Assembly (NCBI GenBank): GCA_022414725.1
Contig: CM039465.1
Location: 21,538,201-21,602,200 of the forward strand
DNA: 64,000 nt
Origin: Microglena sp. YARC
Lineage: Eukaryota > Chlorophyta > Chlorophyceae > Chlamydomonadales > Chlamydomonadaceae
Direction of reading: 5' to 3'
How positions within the stretch are numbered: the stretch's first letter is position 1; the number at the start of each line of letters is the position of its first letter. The notes under the pieces were generated by a model. It worked only from the letters and a program-made list of their open reading frames with translations. It was not told the origin of the DNA and did no database searches. Position numbers and translations under genes: made by a program. This document shows, piece by piece, positions 30,478 to 43,880 of the stretch.

Positions 30478-31114
30478 TAGGGGGACTTTCCTAATTCCGT
30501 CTATGACAGGACAGAGAGGAACGGCGCTCTTGCTCGTAACTTTCCGGGGGGAACTAATCTAATTCCGAGCCTAAGCGCAAGGATCAGGCAATAGCACCAC
30601 GAAGGTACGTACTTGCTCAGAGGTCTTGGGTATCCAGGGCTTGGTAATCAGGGTCTTGGGTCGGGACAAGGATATGTCCGACAGGGCGATGCGGGGGATC
30701 CAAGAGAACTCACGTAGAGGAAACTGGGACAAGGGTCGGGGCTCCAGGGGTGACTCTTGACTCGGGGTTACAAGTGAATTAGAATATAATTAAAGACTCA
30801 GGCGTAGGCACTCTATTTATAGCTTTTCCCATCGGAATATTCCTAAAGAACATTCCTCGAACATTCCTTCGAATATTCCCAATTGGATCTTCTCTCAAAG
30901 GGTCGCTCCCAAACGGACCTTTCCCTAGGAATATCCCCCACGGAACCTTGCATCAGCCAACTAGATCTCGGATCGGGAACATTGGACGGACCCCTACTAT
31001 TGTGACGGAACCTTCCGCAGGTCCTCGCCCAAACTACTACTCGAAGCTCTCATATCTGACTGTACTGCGCTACGTGCGCGTATATTCGTGTCACACCCGA
31101 ATCGTGGTGTAACA
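30478..31114 (-). repeat. 5' LTR of Ty3 element 1, part 2
   Basis: This matches 2049-2685 with about three differences and completes the 963-bp LTR begun at 7913-8238. Confidence 0.92.
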
Positions 31115-31490
31115 ATTAACCAGTTCGAATGATGAGAGCCACAGATTCGACCGAAATCTCAATCTGACCACCCGATCCATTCGACCGGACGGAGCAGATG
31201 CCGAAGCGGCAGCGGCAGGAGGAGCAAGAGAACAGATGGAAGTGAATAGCGCAGCGAAATAATACACTGGCGGTGGTAAGCGGTGGATGCGGTGATTTGA
31301 GGAAACTTCGAGCAAGCTGCATGCACTTGCAGCGAGGGGGGCAGGGGACCAGAACGCGCTCGAGGGGCAGCCGTGATGACAAGGCACTTCTTGAGGTTTT
31401 AGGGCCCAGCTCAGCACTCGAACTTGAACTGTAGGGTTGAGTGGTCTACTATACACAGTTGAACTGTTGGTCCACTGGAAACACGCCCTA

Positions 31491-31598
31491 GATAGCCCCT
31501 GCGTCAAGTAAACCCACCATTACTCTTCCTAGACATTGTCGTCAGCTGACGACAATGTCTAGGAAGAGTAATGCTGGGTTTACTTGACGCAGGGCTAG
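31491..31598. repeat. Near-perfect palindrome (fold-back)
   Basis: Arms of about 54 bp meet at GTCAGCTGAC (31541-31550). The arms differ by one substitution and one extra C. The palindrome touches the right end of the MITE, and CTAGAT occurs at both its ends. Confidence 0.85.
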
Positions 31599-33263
31599 AT
31601 TGCCCTCTGGGATTTAAATTGTGTGGCAGCCAATGACCATCGGTTATCGCTATGGAAGCTGCCAGGGGGACTCTCAGGCCGTCGAATTTGAACACTAACA
31701 GAAACAACCGAACAGACTTCCTGATAAATGAACCTGTAGGCTCGATTGAAGCAGATTAAACGTCTTCAAGTTCCTCACCCCTTCTCGAGGGCTCATTCAG
31801 CGCTAACGCTCCTCAGCCCCGCCCCTGCCCCAGCCCCGCCCCGCCCCGCCCTCTGCTGTCGTCATTTCGTCACTGCCCTAGTCTGATAGTCTCCTCCCCC
31901 CGCACCAAACGTAAGTTTGTTTGCTTATGAATCGACCAGTCGAGTAGTCAAACCTGCCGAGTTGCTGAGAACTTCAAGTGTCTAAATTACCCCTCTTCCC
32001 CTGTGCAGTCCTCCTCCCACTCATCCTCCATCGCCTGCTGCTCCTCTTCGCTCCTCCTCCTCCTCAGCTCCTCCTCCTCATGATGAATGCCCTCTGGCCT
32101 CCCGTTCCAAGTTCCTTGTTTGCACTCTCCTTTTGCTCATTTGCTCTCGTTCGTTGTTGCTCGCGTGGAATCGAACCGAGAAGGAAGCTGGGTGAAGAGG
32201 TGGGACAGGCCGGGGCGCATGTGATGGTCGACGGGTGGGGTGGGGTGGGGGGGGGGGGGGCATGTAACCACGCTTTGCCTCTGCCTGGAGGCTGTCTCCC
32301 TAGTCGGCTTAACTGTCCTGTATTCCGTGAACTGAGCGTCAGCCTATGCGATTCGACGCAGTTTCTCGAGTCGTTTCTGCCTACTACGCACTATCCTGAT
32401 CCGATCGTTCCGGTCCCCTACTCCAGATCGCAGAAAATAGCACACAAAAAGCGCAGGAAAAAAATACCAGAAGAGTGAAGAAAGCGCATTTTTTTTATTT
32501 TGAGGAGCGCCTTTTTCCACCGCGCAGGTTTATTTTTGGGCTGTGCGCGTAAGTGCTTGTCAATTTGGCCATAAGTAGTACCCTGGGTGGTAACCCCCTG
32601 GAGGCCAGATCGGTGCTGGGTGGCACCTCGCTCAGCTTCGTTCTTGCTGCTTCGATCTGTCATACGGACCCTTCCATGCATCGAAATTCCTCAATGGCAA
32701 GGCTATGGGTCTTGGCGAGTTCAAACCGCTTCGAATCAGGGCCCCTGCTTCGAATCTTGCATGGGCTTGTGTCAAGGAACCGGACTTGAGCCTCACTCTT
32801 CCAAGGCCAAATGAAAGCGTAACCGTACTGCTGGCACACAGGGAACGCGCCAATCTCTGTACCGTATCTGAGTGACTGTACCGTCTCTGACGCGATAGCT
32901 GACTATATCGAATATCTGGATTTCCAGATATTCTCTTTCGCACCAATCAGCACCAATCAACGCTTCAAGCACTTAACAGAAGCCGAGCAACACTCGCAAC
33001 TGACGACCATCCGCATTTTACGCCGCATCGCAACCAAACCACTGACATGCACTTCAACAATCTCGGCGGACCTCAAGGTAGCCAGGCGCACCACGAAACT
33101 CACCCAACTTCAGATGGGCGCAACTGCAGCTTGCGTAAGCCAACGTATACCCAATCGCACTTCCAGCCTATAGAAGCATAACGAAGCTTCATTAGCGTCT
33201 TGCGGCTTCGGCTGTTCTAGAGCCTGGCGCGTGTGAGTTGATTAGGCGATTAGGTATTAGTTA
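31599..33263. other. Unassigned sequence between the nest and the 132-bp satellite
   Basis: There is a C/T-rich part (31800-32110) and a G run at 32236-32260. The 166-codon plus-strand frame 31978-32478 is Leu/Pro-rich, of low complexity and without a domain. I see no gene. Confidence 0.5.
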
Positions 33264-36200
33264 ATGCCTCACCTCATGATCAGCCACCTCCCTGACCCAC
33301 CCCTAACCAGAGCAATGCACTCCCTGTACTTTTACACCCTACCACCACCACTACTGCCATCACCACTGCCACCAGGCCTGTTCATGCTCCACCTCCTCAT
33401 GATCAGCCACCTCCATGACCCCTGACCAGAGCAATGCCCTCCCTCTATTTAAACATCCTACCACAACCACCAACACTGCAACCCCCAACACCACTGCCGC
33501 CAAACCTGTTCATGCCTCACCTCCTCATGATAAGCAACCTACCTGACCCGCCCCTGACCAGAGCAATGCACTCCCTCTACTTCAGCATCCTACCACAACC
33601 ACCAACACTGCCACCGCCAACACCACTGCCACCAAACCAGTTCATGCCTCACCTCCTCATGATCAGCGACCTCCCTGACCCGCCCCTGACCAGACCAATG
33701 CCCTCCCTCTACTTGAACATCCTACCACAACCATCACCACTGCCACTGCCAACACCACTGCCACCAGGCCTGTTCACGCCTTACCTCCTCATGATCAGCA
33801 ACCTCCCGGACCCACCCCTGACCAGAGCAATGCACTCCCTCTACTTGAATGTCCTACCACAACCACCACCACTGCCACCGCCAACACCACTGCCACAAGG
33901 CCTGTTCATGCCTCACCTCCTCATGATCAGCAACCTACCTGACCCGCCCCTGACCAGAGCAATGCACTCCCTCTACTTCACATCCTACCACCACCACCAC
34001 CGCCACCGCCAACACCACTGCCACCATGCCTGTTCATGCCTCACCTCATCATGATCAGCAACCTCCCTGACCCCTGACCAGAGCAATGCCCTCCCTCTAC
34101 TTTCACATCCTACCACCACCACCACCACCAACGCCGTCGCCAACACCACTGCCACCAAACCTGTTCATGCCTCACCTCCTCATGATCAGCAACCTCCCTG
34201 ACCCCTGACCAGAGCAATGCCCTCCCTCTACTTCAACATCCTACCACAACCACCAACACTGCCACCGCCAACACCACTACCACCAAACCAGTTCATGCCT
34301 CACCTCCTCATGATCACCAACCTCCCTGACCCGCCCCTGACCAGAGCAATGCCCTCCCTGTACTTTTACATCCTACCACCACCACCACCGCCACCGCCAA
34401 CACCACTGCCACCAAACCTGTTCATGCCTCACCTCCTCATGATCAGCCATCTCCCTTACACGCCCCTCACCAGAGCAATGCACTCCCTCTACCTAAACAT
34501 CCTACCACAACTACCACCACTGCCGCCAAACCTGTTCATGCCTCACCTCCTCATGATCAGCAACCTCCCTGACCCGCCCCTGACCAGAGCAATGCACTCC
34601 CTGTACTTTCACATCCTACCACCACCGCCACCGCCAACACCACTGCCACCAGGCCTGTTCATGCCTCACTTCCTCATGATCAGCCACCTCCATGACCTCT
34701 TACCAGAGCAATGCCCTCCCTCTACTTGAACATCCTACCACAACCACCACCACTGCCACCGCCAACACCACTGCCACCAAACCTGTTCATGCCTCACCTC
34801 CTCATGATCAGCAACCTCCCTGACCCGCCCCTGATCAGAGCAATGCACTCCCTCTACTTGAACGTGCTACCACAACCACCACCACTGCCACCGCCAACAC
34901 CACTGCCACCAAACCAGTTCATGCCTCACCTCCTCACAATCAGCCACCTCCATGACCCCTGGCCAGAGCAATGCATTCCCAATACTGAAACATCCTACCA
35001 CAACCACCAACACCACCAATGCCAACACCACTGCCACCAAACCTGTTCATGCCTCACCTCCTAATGATAAGCAACCTACCTGACCCGCCCCTGACCTGAG
35101 CAATGCACTCCCTGTACTTCTACTTCCTACCACCACCACCAATGCCACCGCCAACACCACTGCCACCAGGCCTGTTCATGCCTCACTTCCTCATGATCAG
35201 CAACCTCCCTGACCCGCCCCTGACCAGAGCAATGCCCTCCCTCTACTTGAACATCCTACCACAACCTCCACCAACGCCACCGCCAACACCACTGCCACCA
35301 AACCTGTTCATGCCTCACCTCCTCATGATCAGCCACCTCCCTGACCCCTGACCAGAGCAATGCCCTCCCTCTACTTGAACATCCTACCACCACCAACGCC
35401 GTCGCCAACACCACTGCCACCAAACCTGTTCATGCCTCACCTCCTCATGATCAGCAACCTCCCTGACCCCTTACCAGAGCAATGCCCTCCCTCAACTTGA
35501 ACATCCTACCACAACCACCAACACTGCCACCGCCAACACCACTACCACCAAACCAGTTCATCCCTCACCTCCTCATGATCACCAACCTCCCTGACCCGCC
35601 CCTGACCAGAGCAATGCCCTCCCTGTAATTTTACATCCTACCACCACTACCACCGCCACCGCCAACACCACTGCCACCAAACCTGTTCATGCCTCACCTC
35701 CTCATGATCAGCCATCTCCCTTACACGCCCCTCACCAGAGCAATGCACTCCCTCTACCTAAACATCCTACCACAACTACCACCACTGCCACCAAACCTGT
35801 TCATGCCTCACCTCCTCATGATCACCAACCTCCCTGACCCGCCCATGACCAGAGCAATGCACTCCCTGTACTTTCACATCCTACCACCACCGCCACTGCC
35901 AACACCACTGCCACCAGGCCTGTTCATGCCTCACTTCCTCATGATCAGCCACCTCCATGAACTCTTACCAGAGCAATGCCCTCCCTCTACTTGAACATCC
36001 TACCACAACCACCACCACTGCCACCGCCAACACCACTGCCACCAAACCTGTTCATGCCTCACCTCCTCATGATCAGCAACCTCCCTGACCCGCCCCTGAC
36101 CAGAGCAATGCACTCCCTCTACTTGAACGTCCTACCACAACCACCACCACTGCCACCGCCAACACCACTGCCACCAAACCAGTTCATGCCTCACCTCCTC

Positions 36201-39200
36201 ACAATCAGCCACCTCCATGACCCCTGGCCAGAGCAATGCATTCCCAATACTGAAACATCCTACCACAACCACCAACACCACCAACGCCAACACCACTGCC
36301 ACCAAACCTGTTCATGCCTCACCTCCTAATGATAAGCAACCTACCTGACCCGCCCCTGACCTGAGCAATGCACTCCCTGTACTTCTACATCCTACCACCA
36401 CCACCAATGCCACAGCCAACACCACTGCCACCAGGCCTGTTCATGCCTCACCTCCTCATGATCAGCAACCTCCATGACCCGCCCCTGACCAGAGCAATGC
36501 CCTTTCTCTACTTCAACATCCTACCACCACCACCACCAACGCCACCGCCAACACCATTGCCACCAAACCTGTTCATGCCTCACCTCCTCATGATCAGCCA
36601 CCTCCCTGACCCGACCCTGACCAGAGCAATGCCCTCCCTGTACTTTTACATCCTACCACCACCACCACTGCCACCGCTAACACCACTGCCACCAGGCCTG
36701 TTCATGCCTCACCTCCTAATGATCAGCAACCTCCCTTACACGCCCCTTACCTGAGCAATGCACTCCCTCTACCTAAACATCCTACCACAACTACCACCAC
36801 TGCCACCGCCGACACCACTGCCACCAAACCTGTTCATGCCTCACCTCCTCATGATCAGCCACCTACTTGACCCGCCCCTGACAAGAGCAATCACTCCCTG
36901 GACTTATACATCCCACCACCACCGCCACCGCCAACACCACTGCCACCAAACCTGTCCATGCCTCACCTTCTCATGATCAGCAACCTCCCTGACCCTCCCC
37001 TGACCAGAGCAATGCACCCCCTCTACTTTCACATCCTACCACAACCACCACCACTGCCACCACCAACACCACTGCCACCAAACCTGTCCATGCCTCACCT
37101 CCTCATGTTCAGCAACCTCCCTGACCCGCCCCTGACCAGAGCAATGCACTCCCTCTACTTGAACGTCCTACCACAACCACCAACACAGCCACCGCCAACA
37201 CCACTGCCACCAAACCAGTTCATGCCTCACCTCCTCACAACCAGCCACCTCCATGACCCCTGGCCAGAGCAATGCATTCCCAATACTGAAACATCCTACC
37301 ACAACCACCAACACCACCAACGCCAACACCACTGCCACCAAACCTGTTCATGCCTCACCTCCTAATGATAAGCAACCTACCTGACCCGCCCCTGACCTGA
37401 GCAATGCACTCCCTGTACTTCTACATCCTACCACCAACACCAATGCCACTGCCAACACCACTGCCACCAGGCCTGTTCATGCCTCACCTCCTCATGATCA
37501 GCAACCTCCATGACCCGCCCCTGACCAGAGCAATGCCTTTCTCTACTTCAACATCCTACCACCACCACCACCAACGCCACCGCCAACACCACTGCCGCCA
37601 AACCTGTTCATGCCTCACCTCCTCATGATCAGCCACCTCCCTGACCCGACCCTGACCAGAGCAATGCCCTCCCTCTACTTGAACATCCTACCACCACCAC
37701 CACTGCCACCGCTAACACCACTGCCACCAGGCCTATTCATGCCTCACCTCCTAATGATCAGCAACCTCCCTTACACGCCCCTTACCAGAGCAATGCACTC
37801 CCTCTACCTAAACATCCTACCACAACTACCACCACTGCCACCGCCGACACCACTGCCACCAAACCTGTTCATGCCTCACCTCCTCATGATCAGCCACCTA
37901 CTTGACCCGCCCCTGACAAGAGCAATCACTCCCTGGACTTATACATCCCACCACCACCGCCAACACCACTGCCACCAGGCCTGTTCATGCCTCACCTTCT
38001 CATTATCAGCAACCTCCATGACCTCTGACCAGAGCAATGCACTCCCTCTACTTGAATGTCCTACCACAACTACCACCACTACCACCGCCAACACCACTGC
38101 CACCAAACCTGTCCATGCCTCACCTTTTCATGACCAGCAACCTCCCTGACCCTCCCCTGACCAGAGCAATGCACTCCCTCTACTTTCACATCCTACCACA
38201 ACCACCACCACCAACGCCACCACCAACACCACTGCCACCAAACCAGTTCATGCCTCACCTCCTCACAATCAGCCACCTCCATGACCCCTGGCCAGAGCAA
38301 TGCATTCCCTATACTGAAACATCCTACCACAACCACCAACACCACCAACGCCAACACCACTGCCACCAAACCCGTTCATGCCTCACCTCCTAATGATAAG
38401 CAACCTACCTGACCCGCCCCTGACCTGAGCAATGCACTCCCTGTACTTCTACATCCTACCACCAACACCAATGCCACTGCCAACACCACTGCCACCAGGC
38501 CTGTTCATGCCTCACCTCCTCATGATCAGCAACCTCCATGACCCGCCCCTGACCAGAGCAATGCCCTTTCTCTACTTCAACATCCTACCACCACCACCAC
38601 CAACGCCACCGCCAACACCACTGCCGCCAAACCTGTTCATGCCTCACCTCCTCATGATCAGCCACCTCCCTGACCCGACCCTGACCAGAGCAATGCCCTC
38701 CCTCTACTTGAACATCCTACCACCACCACCACTGCCACCGCTAACACCATTGCCACCAGGCCTGTTCATGCCTCACCTCCTAATGATCAGCAACCTCCCT
38801 TACACGCCCTTACCAGAGCAATGCACTCCCTCTACCTAAACATCCTACCACAACTACCACCACTGCCACCGCCGACACCACTGCCACCAAACCTGTTCAT
38901 GCCTCACCTCCTCATGATCAGCCACCTACTTGACCCGCCCCTGACAAGAGCAATCACTCCCTGGACTTATACATCCCACCACCACCGCCAACACCACTGC
39001 CACCAGGCCTGTTCATGCCTCACCTTCTCATTATCAGCCACCTCTATGACCTCTGACCAGAGCAATGCACTCCCTCTACTTGAATGTCCTACCACAACTA
39101 CCACCACTACCACCGCCAACACCACTGCCACCAAACCTGTCCATGCCTCACCTTTTCATGACCAGCAACCTCCCTGACCCTCCCCTGACCAGAGCAATGC

Positions 39201-39670
39201 ACCCCCTCTACTTTCACATCCTACCACAACCACCACCACCAACGCCACCACCAACACCACTGCCACCAAACCAGTTCATGCCTCACCTCCTCATGATCAG
39301 CCACCTCCCTGACCCGTCCCTGACCAGAGCAATGCACTCCCTCTACTTATACATCCTACCACCACCACTGCCACTGCCACCGCCAACACCACTGCTACCA
39401 AACCTGTTCATGCCTCACCCCTCATGATCAGCAACCTCCATGACCCGCCCCTGATCAGAGCAATGCACTCCCTCTACCTGAACATCCTACCACAACTACC
39501 ACCACTGCCAACACCACTGCCACCAAACCTGTTCATGCCTCACCTCCTCATGATCAGGCACCTCCCTGACCCGCCCCTAGCCAGAGCAATGCACTCCCTG
39601 TACTTTTTATATCCTACAACAACCACCACCACAACCACCATCACTGCAACCGCCATCACCACTGCTTACA
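33264..39670 (+). repeat. 132-bp (44-codon) satellite with higher-order repeats
   Basis: About 48 units start with ATGCCTCACCTCCTCATGAT (33512, 33644, 33776 and so on). Periods are mostly multiples of 3, so one frame stays open for up to about 200 codons, reading MPHLLMISNLPDPPLTRAM and then a (P/L/T)-rich half. Marker variants recur in blocks: TGACCTGAGCAATGCAC near 35090, 36355, 37391 and 38420, and GACAAGAGCAATCACTCC near 36880, 37915 and 38940. The higher-order period is therefore about 1.03-1.27 kb. No start, stop or splice context suggests a real protein. Confidence 0.93.
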
Positions 39671-41310
39671 GTCTGTGCATAGCAGGCACCCCCCTGATGA
39701 GATGATCTGTTGAGCTGCCAGGCAGCTGCCCAGCCTGACGCTCTGTTATTGTACCGCATTCCAGCTGAATTAGTGGCGTGTTCAGATTGCAGGTAGCTGC
39801 CCTTCCAGTCTAATGATCTGTAGAGTTGAAGTATTGTATTTAGATTGCAGGTGTGGCTGACGATATGTAGAGCGTCTCCCGCGCTTACTGCCTGCCTGTC
39901 CAGTGCTTTGTAGGCACCACCCAGATGAGATGATATGTGGAGCTGCTAGGCAGCTGCCCGGTCTGGCGCTCTGCTATTTGTACCGCAGCTCAGCTGAATT
40001 AGTGGCGTGTTCAGATTGCAGGCAACTGCCTTTCCAGTCTAGTGACCTGTAGAGTTGAAGTGTTGTATTTAGATTGAAGGTGTGGCCGGCAATATGTACA
40101 GCGTCTCCTGCGGTAACTTTCTGTACATTGCAGGCACCACCCTGCTGAGATGATCTGTGGAGCTGCTAGGCAGCTACCCAGCCTGGCGCTCTGCTATTTG
40201 ACCCGCAGTCCAGCTGAATCAGGGGCGTGGTCAGATTGCAGGCAACTGCCTTATTAGTCTAGTGATCTGTTGTGTTGAAGTGTTGTATTTAGATTGAAGG
40301 TGTGGCCGGCAATATGTACAGCGTCTCCTGCGGTTGCTGTCTGTGCATTGCAGGCACCACTCTGCTGAGATGATCTGTGGAGCTGCTAGGCAACTGCCCA
40401 GCCTGGCGCTCTGCTATTTGTACCGCAGTCCAGCTGAATAAGTGGCGTGTTCAGTTTGCAGGCGTGGCAGGCTATATGTAGAGCAGCTCCAGAACATCTT
40501 GTCTGTACTTTGCAGGCGCCAACCTTTTTTATATTATATGTACGGCTGCTAGGCAGCTGCAAGTCCAGTGGTCTGCTATATGTACAGCAGACGACCAGCT
40601 GAATTAGTCATGTGCTCATATTGCAGGCATCTGCCTAGTCTGGTGATCTGCAGAGTCGGAGTGTTGTGTTTAGATTGCAGGCGTGGCAGACAATATGTAT
40701 AGCAGCTCCAGCTCGTATGGTCTGTCCATTGCAGGCGCTAGCCTTGTTTTTATTATACGTACAGCTGTTAGGCAGCTGCTAGTCCAGTGGTCTGCTATAT
40801 GTACAGCAGACGACCAGCTGAATTAGTCATGTGCTCATATTGCAGGCATCTGCCTAGTCTGGTGATCTGCAGAGTCGGAGTGTTGTGTTTAGATTGCAGG
40901 CGTGGCAGACAATATGTATAGCAGCTCCAGCTCGTATGGTCTGTCCATTGCAGGCGCTAGCCTTGTTTTATTATACGTGCAGCTGCCTAGCAGCAAGTCC
41001 AGTGGTCTGCTATATGTACAGCAGACGACCAGCTGAATTAGTCATGTGCTCATATTGCAGGCATCTGCCTAGTCTGGTGATCTGCAGAGTCGGAGTGTTG
41101 TGTTTAGATTGCAGGCGTGGCAGACAATATGTATAGCAGCTCCAGCTCGTATGGTCTGTCCATTGCAGGCGCTAGCACTTGTTTTTATGCGCGGTATACG
41201 TACAGCTGCTAGGCAGATGCAAGTCCAGTGGTCTGCTATATGTACAGCAGACGACCAGCTGAATTAGTCATGTGCTCATATTGCAGGCATCTGCCTAGTC
41301 TGGTGATCTG
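39671..41310. repeat. ~220-bp tandem repeat, eight units
   Basis: AGCTGAATTAGT and its variants recur near 39761, 39985, 40211, 40432, 40596, 40815, 41029 and 41258. The last four units form a tighter subfamily (TCATGTGCTCATATTGCAGG). TTGCAGGC occurs in most units. There is no open frame. Confidence 0.9.
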
Positions 41311-43354
41311 TAGGATTTGGGTGATGTGTTTTTGAAACCCGCCCTTATGAAACTCGCACTACGCTTCTCAAGGGCACCACGGCACTGCTATTTCCCCACT
41401 CATGCATTGCAGCTATTGGTGCTATTATGGTGGTGCTATAAGGTGGGGGCTGAAGTTAAGGGCTTCACGTGGGGTGAAGTTGGGGGGATTTTTTATATTT
41501 CACGGCGGGGGGGCGGGGGGGGGGGGGGGTCAGCCCTCCTCAAGTTGTATACACAGGGTGACATGTTCAAAATAATTTTTTTACTCCTGCTTATGCCCAG
41601 TAGAACTCATTTATTAAGTCACACTTAAATCTGATTTGAAATTTGAAACATGTAAAAAGGATTCCGCCATCCGGCCTTGGTAACCAGGCCAATTAATGGA
41701 GCGCCCTAAATCTGTAACATCGCAACCTTCACATCCGCCATGCTTTTGGGCGCCATCCGCCATCTCTATATTCTGCCAATGTATCATGCGCCTTAGGTAA
41801 CCTCCTTAAAACGGTTTCGATTTGATTGCTATAATGTTTTCAGATTGCCCCTGAACTCTGTGTTGCTCACTGTCATCTACCCCACAGACACCAGGAATAT
41901 ATTAAATATTACCTACCGTGGAAATGAAGGGATTTAAGTTGCTCGCCTCTGCTGGTGGGAGTAAACACGGGCAGCACCACTCCTACTTTAAAGAACCGCG
42001 ATACCGTGTACGGTTGAACTTGAACTCTGTTAGTTACTTGTTACATCATCCGAGTAAAGATAGTTCAAAGATATGCCTAGGAGTCTAGGTGCCTAGCTGA
42101 CTTCACACAGATAATGAATAAGTGTCGTGTCCATGCATTGAAAATATATTAATGATACCGTTCTAATTGTATTTTCTCGGTAATTGTGGGTCAGTCTATT
42201 TATATCAGAGATTTATAACTGCCCATGATAGCGGTTAAGTTGCTTGGCAAAACTCGACAGGCACAGCAATGGCAGTCCTTTACAGTGACAATCTGCAAGA
42301 CCTGTCCTGGCACAGCATGCTTGAAGGAATCTGCCCCTTCAGCAAATGCTTCACGCACACTCCCAGCACAGCCAGGCACCAGCGGGCACCCAGGGGCATA
42401 CACCCCTGGCATACACCCCCGCTCCTTCGCTCGAAGTTTGAATAGGCAGGACCAAACGCCAGTTTCCGCTGGTACGCATTCAAACCAGCAAGCAATCAGA
42501 GTCGCAGGCGATGCATCACTCATTGCGCATGCTGTCGTTGATGAACAGTTGAAACATTCCGAGAAATGCTAGCGAATAATACAAAGGCATCCATTCAATC
42601 CCATCTCGATTGGATGTCAGAGAGGGCTGCCTGCAAGATCTGGGCTTCTTTTCATCCCCCCTACTCCCGAAGATGCCCATCGCTCACCGCGACTCAGGCT
42701 ATCCTTGCCTCCTGGATTCTTAGCTGCACCTAAGTCTGGATCTTACTTTGTAGTCGCCCTGAAACCCCACCATGCCATGCCTGTGCTCTTACCCATTCTC
42801 TTACCCATGTGACCCATCCCCCACAACTTGGAATGCTGCAGGCCAACAACATACCCCCAGAGCTGGCACCTCGGGTACGCGATGCCCTGTCCTGCTGTCC
42901 GCCTGCCCTGATCTGGTCCCTTGACCTTCCATGCCGTACTCCCCTTCTCGTGGCATTCACTGGCCATCCTCGCCCATCATGCACAACCCTGCAAATCCGC
43001 CCTTCATTGCTCTCTAACGCATGCGCTTTATCACATCCAGCCTTGCCGTGCTCCCTGCCTTCATAGATTACCATACCATACTGATAGCCATCACAATGTA
43101 AGTTCAGCTCTTAATTCTTGATGTGACATTCTCATTGGCCCAGATCATGTTACTTGGGGTCATCTCATCACTCAGCGTATCTCACTCAGCATTGCTGATG
43201 TTGTTGGGGCTTAGGCAACCTTTTATGTGGCCTTAAAAGGTGCATGTGTGTGTGTGTGTGTGGGGGGGGGTGGGTGGGTGGGGGGGGGGGGGTCTGCTGC
43301 AGGGGGGCGGAAAAGGGTGCCAAAGACCTGCCAAAAGACCGCCTAAATTTGCAA
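41311..43354. other. Unassigned sequence with G-rich tracts
   Basis: There are homopolymeric G tracts at about 41504-41530 and 43260-43292, the second after a (TG)n run. Overlapping frames of about 110 codons on both strands at 42200-42570 have no recognisable domain. I see no gene. Confidence 0.5.
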
Positions 43355-43880
43355 TGCAGATCATCTCATTCAGCTTGTCTCATCCCTTAGCTCAGAAAAT
43401 TAGCGTATCTCACTCATCTCATCTCTCTCAGTTCATCTCCTCACTTAGCGCATCCTTCTTAGCTCAGCTCATCACTCAGCCCAGCTCGCTCAGCTCATCC
43501 CATTCAGCTTATCTTCTCGCTTAGCTTATCTCGCTCAGCTCAGCTCAGCTCGCTCAGCTCATCCCATTAAGCTTATCTCCTCACTTATCGCATCTCGCTC
43601 AGCTCAGCTCATCAATCAGTGCATCTCACTCATTTCATGTGACCTAGCTCATCTCATCACTTTGCGCATCTCATCACATAGTGCATTTCACTCAACTCAT
43701 CTCATCTTATCGCATGATTTCACTCAGCTCATCTCATCACTCATTGCATCTCCTCACATGGTGCATCTTACTCAACATTTTTCAACGCTTAGAGCATCAT
43801 CTCACTCAGCTCATCTCATATCTTCACTCAGCACATTCATCACTCACAGCATCTCACTCAGCTCATCTGGTCCCTCATTT
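43355..43880. repeat. Degenerate CTCAGCTCATCTC-type tandem repeat
   Basis: Short imperfect units such as CACTCAGCTCATCTCATCA follow each other for about 500 bp with no fixed longer period visible. Confidence 0.8.

Larger units (their letters stand above)
1723..31114 (-). mobile_element. Ty3/gypsy chromovirus-type element 1, internally deleted and hosting other elements
   Basis: Two 963-bp LTRs (1723-2685, and 7913-8238 joined to 30478-31114 across the LINE) start TGTAACA and end TGTAACA, with a perfect ATTAA target duplication at 1718-1722 and 31115-31119. The element reads on the minus strand, so the 5' LTR is the right one. About six LTR differences are visible by eye (0.6%). The internal region keeps only RNase H, integrase and chromodomain: gag, protease and RT are missing. 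A second Ty3 element sits in the chromodomain and a LINE sits in the 5' LTR. Confidence 0.93.
1298..31488. mobile_element. MITE (PIF/Harbinger-like ends) hosting the retrotransposon nest
   Basis: The terminal inverted repeat GGGCGTGTTTCCAGTGGACC starts at 1298; its exact reverse complement ends at 31488. Similarity continues inward for about 36 bp in all (AGTTCAACTGTG on both sides). The flanks are TAG on both sides (1295-1297 and 31489-31491), a 3-bp target duplication like that of PIF/Harbinger elements, although their usual target is TWA. Removing the Ty3 element leaves about 0.8 kb without a transposase, hence a non-autonomous MITE. Confidence 0.6.
1053..32585. mobile_element. Possible outermost hAT-like DNA element (ends only)
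   Basis: The sequence CAGGGTACTACT begins at 1053, and its reverse complement ends at 32585, giving 12 matching terminal bases followed by a partly matching T/A-A. hAT elements commonly begin with CAGGG. The pair brackets the whole transposon nest. However, the 8-bp flanks (GTCGACAC and GGTGGTAA) are not a duplication and no transposase is present, so this may be an old or coincidental pair. Confidence 0.25.

Noticed and set aside
31978..32478. 166-codon Leu/Pro-rich frame as a membrane protein
   Set aside because: C/T-rich low-complexity DNA and a G run explain it; no recognisable domain and no support from context.
1053..32585. Firm assignment of the outer CAGGG ends to a hAT transposon
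   Set aside because: Only about 12 bp match and no 8-bp duplication is visible; kept as a low-confidence feature only.
42200..42572. Overlapping ~110-codon frames on both strands
   Set aside because: Neither has a recognisable motif; overlapping open frames on both strands are expected in GC-balanced noncoding DNA.
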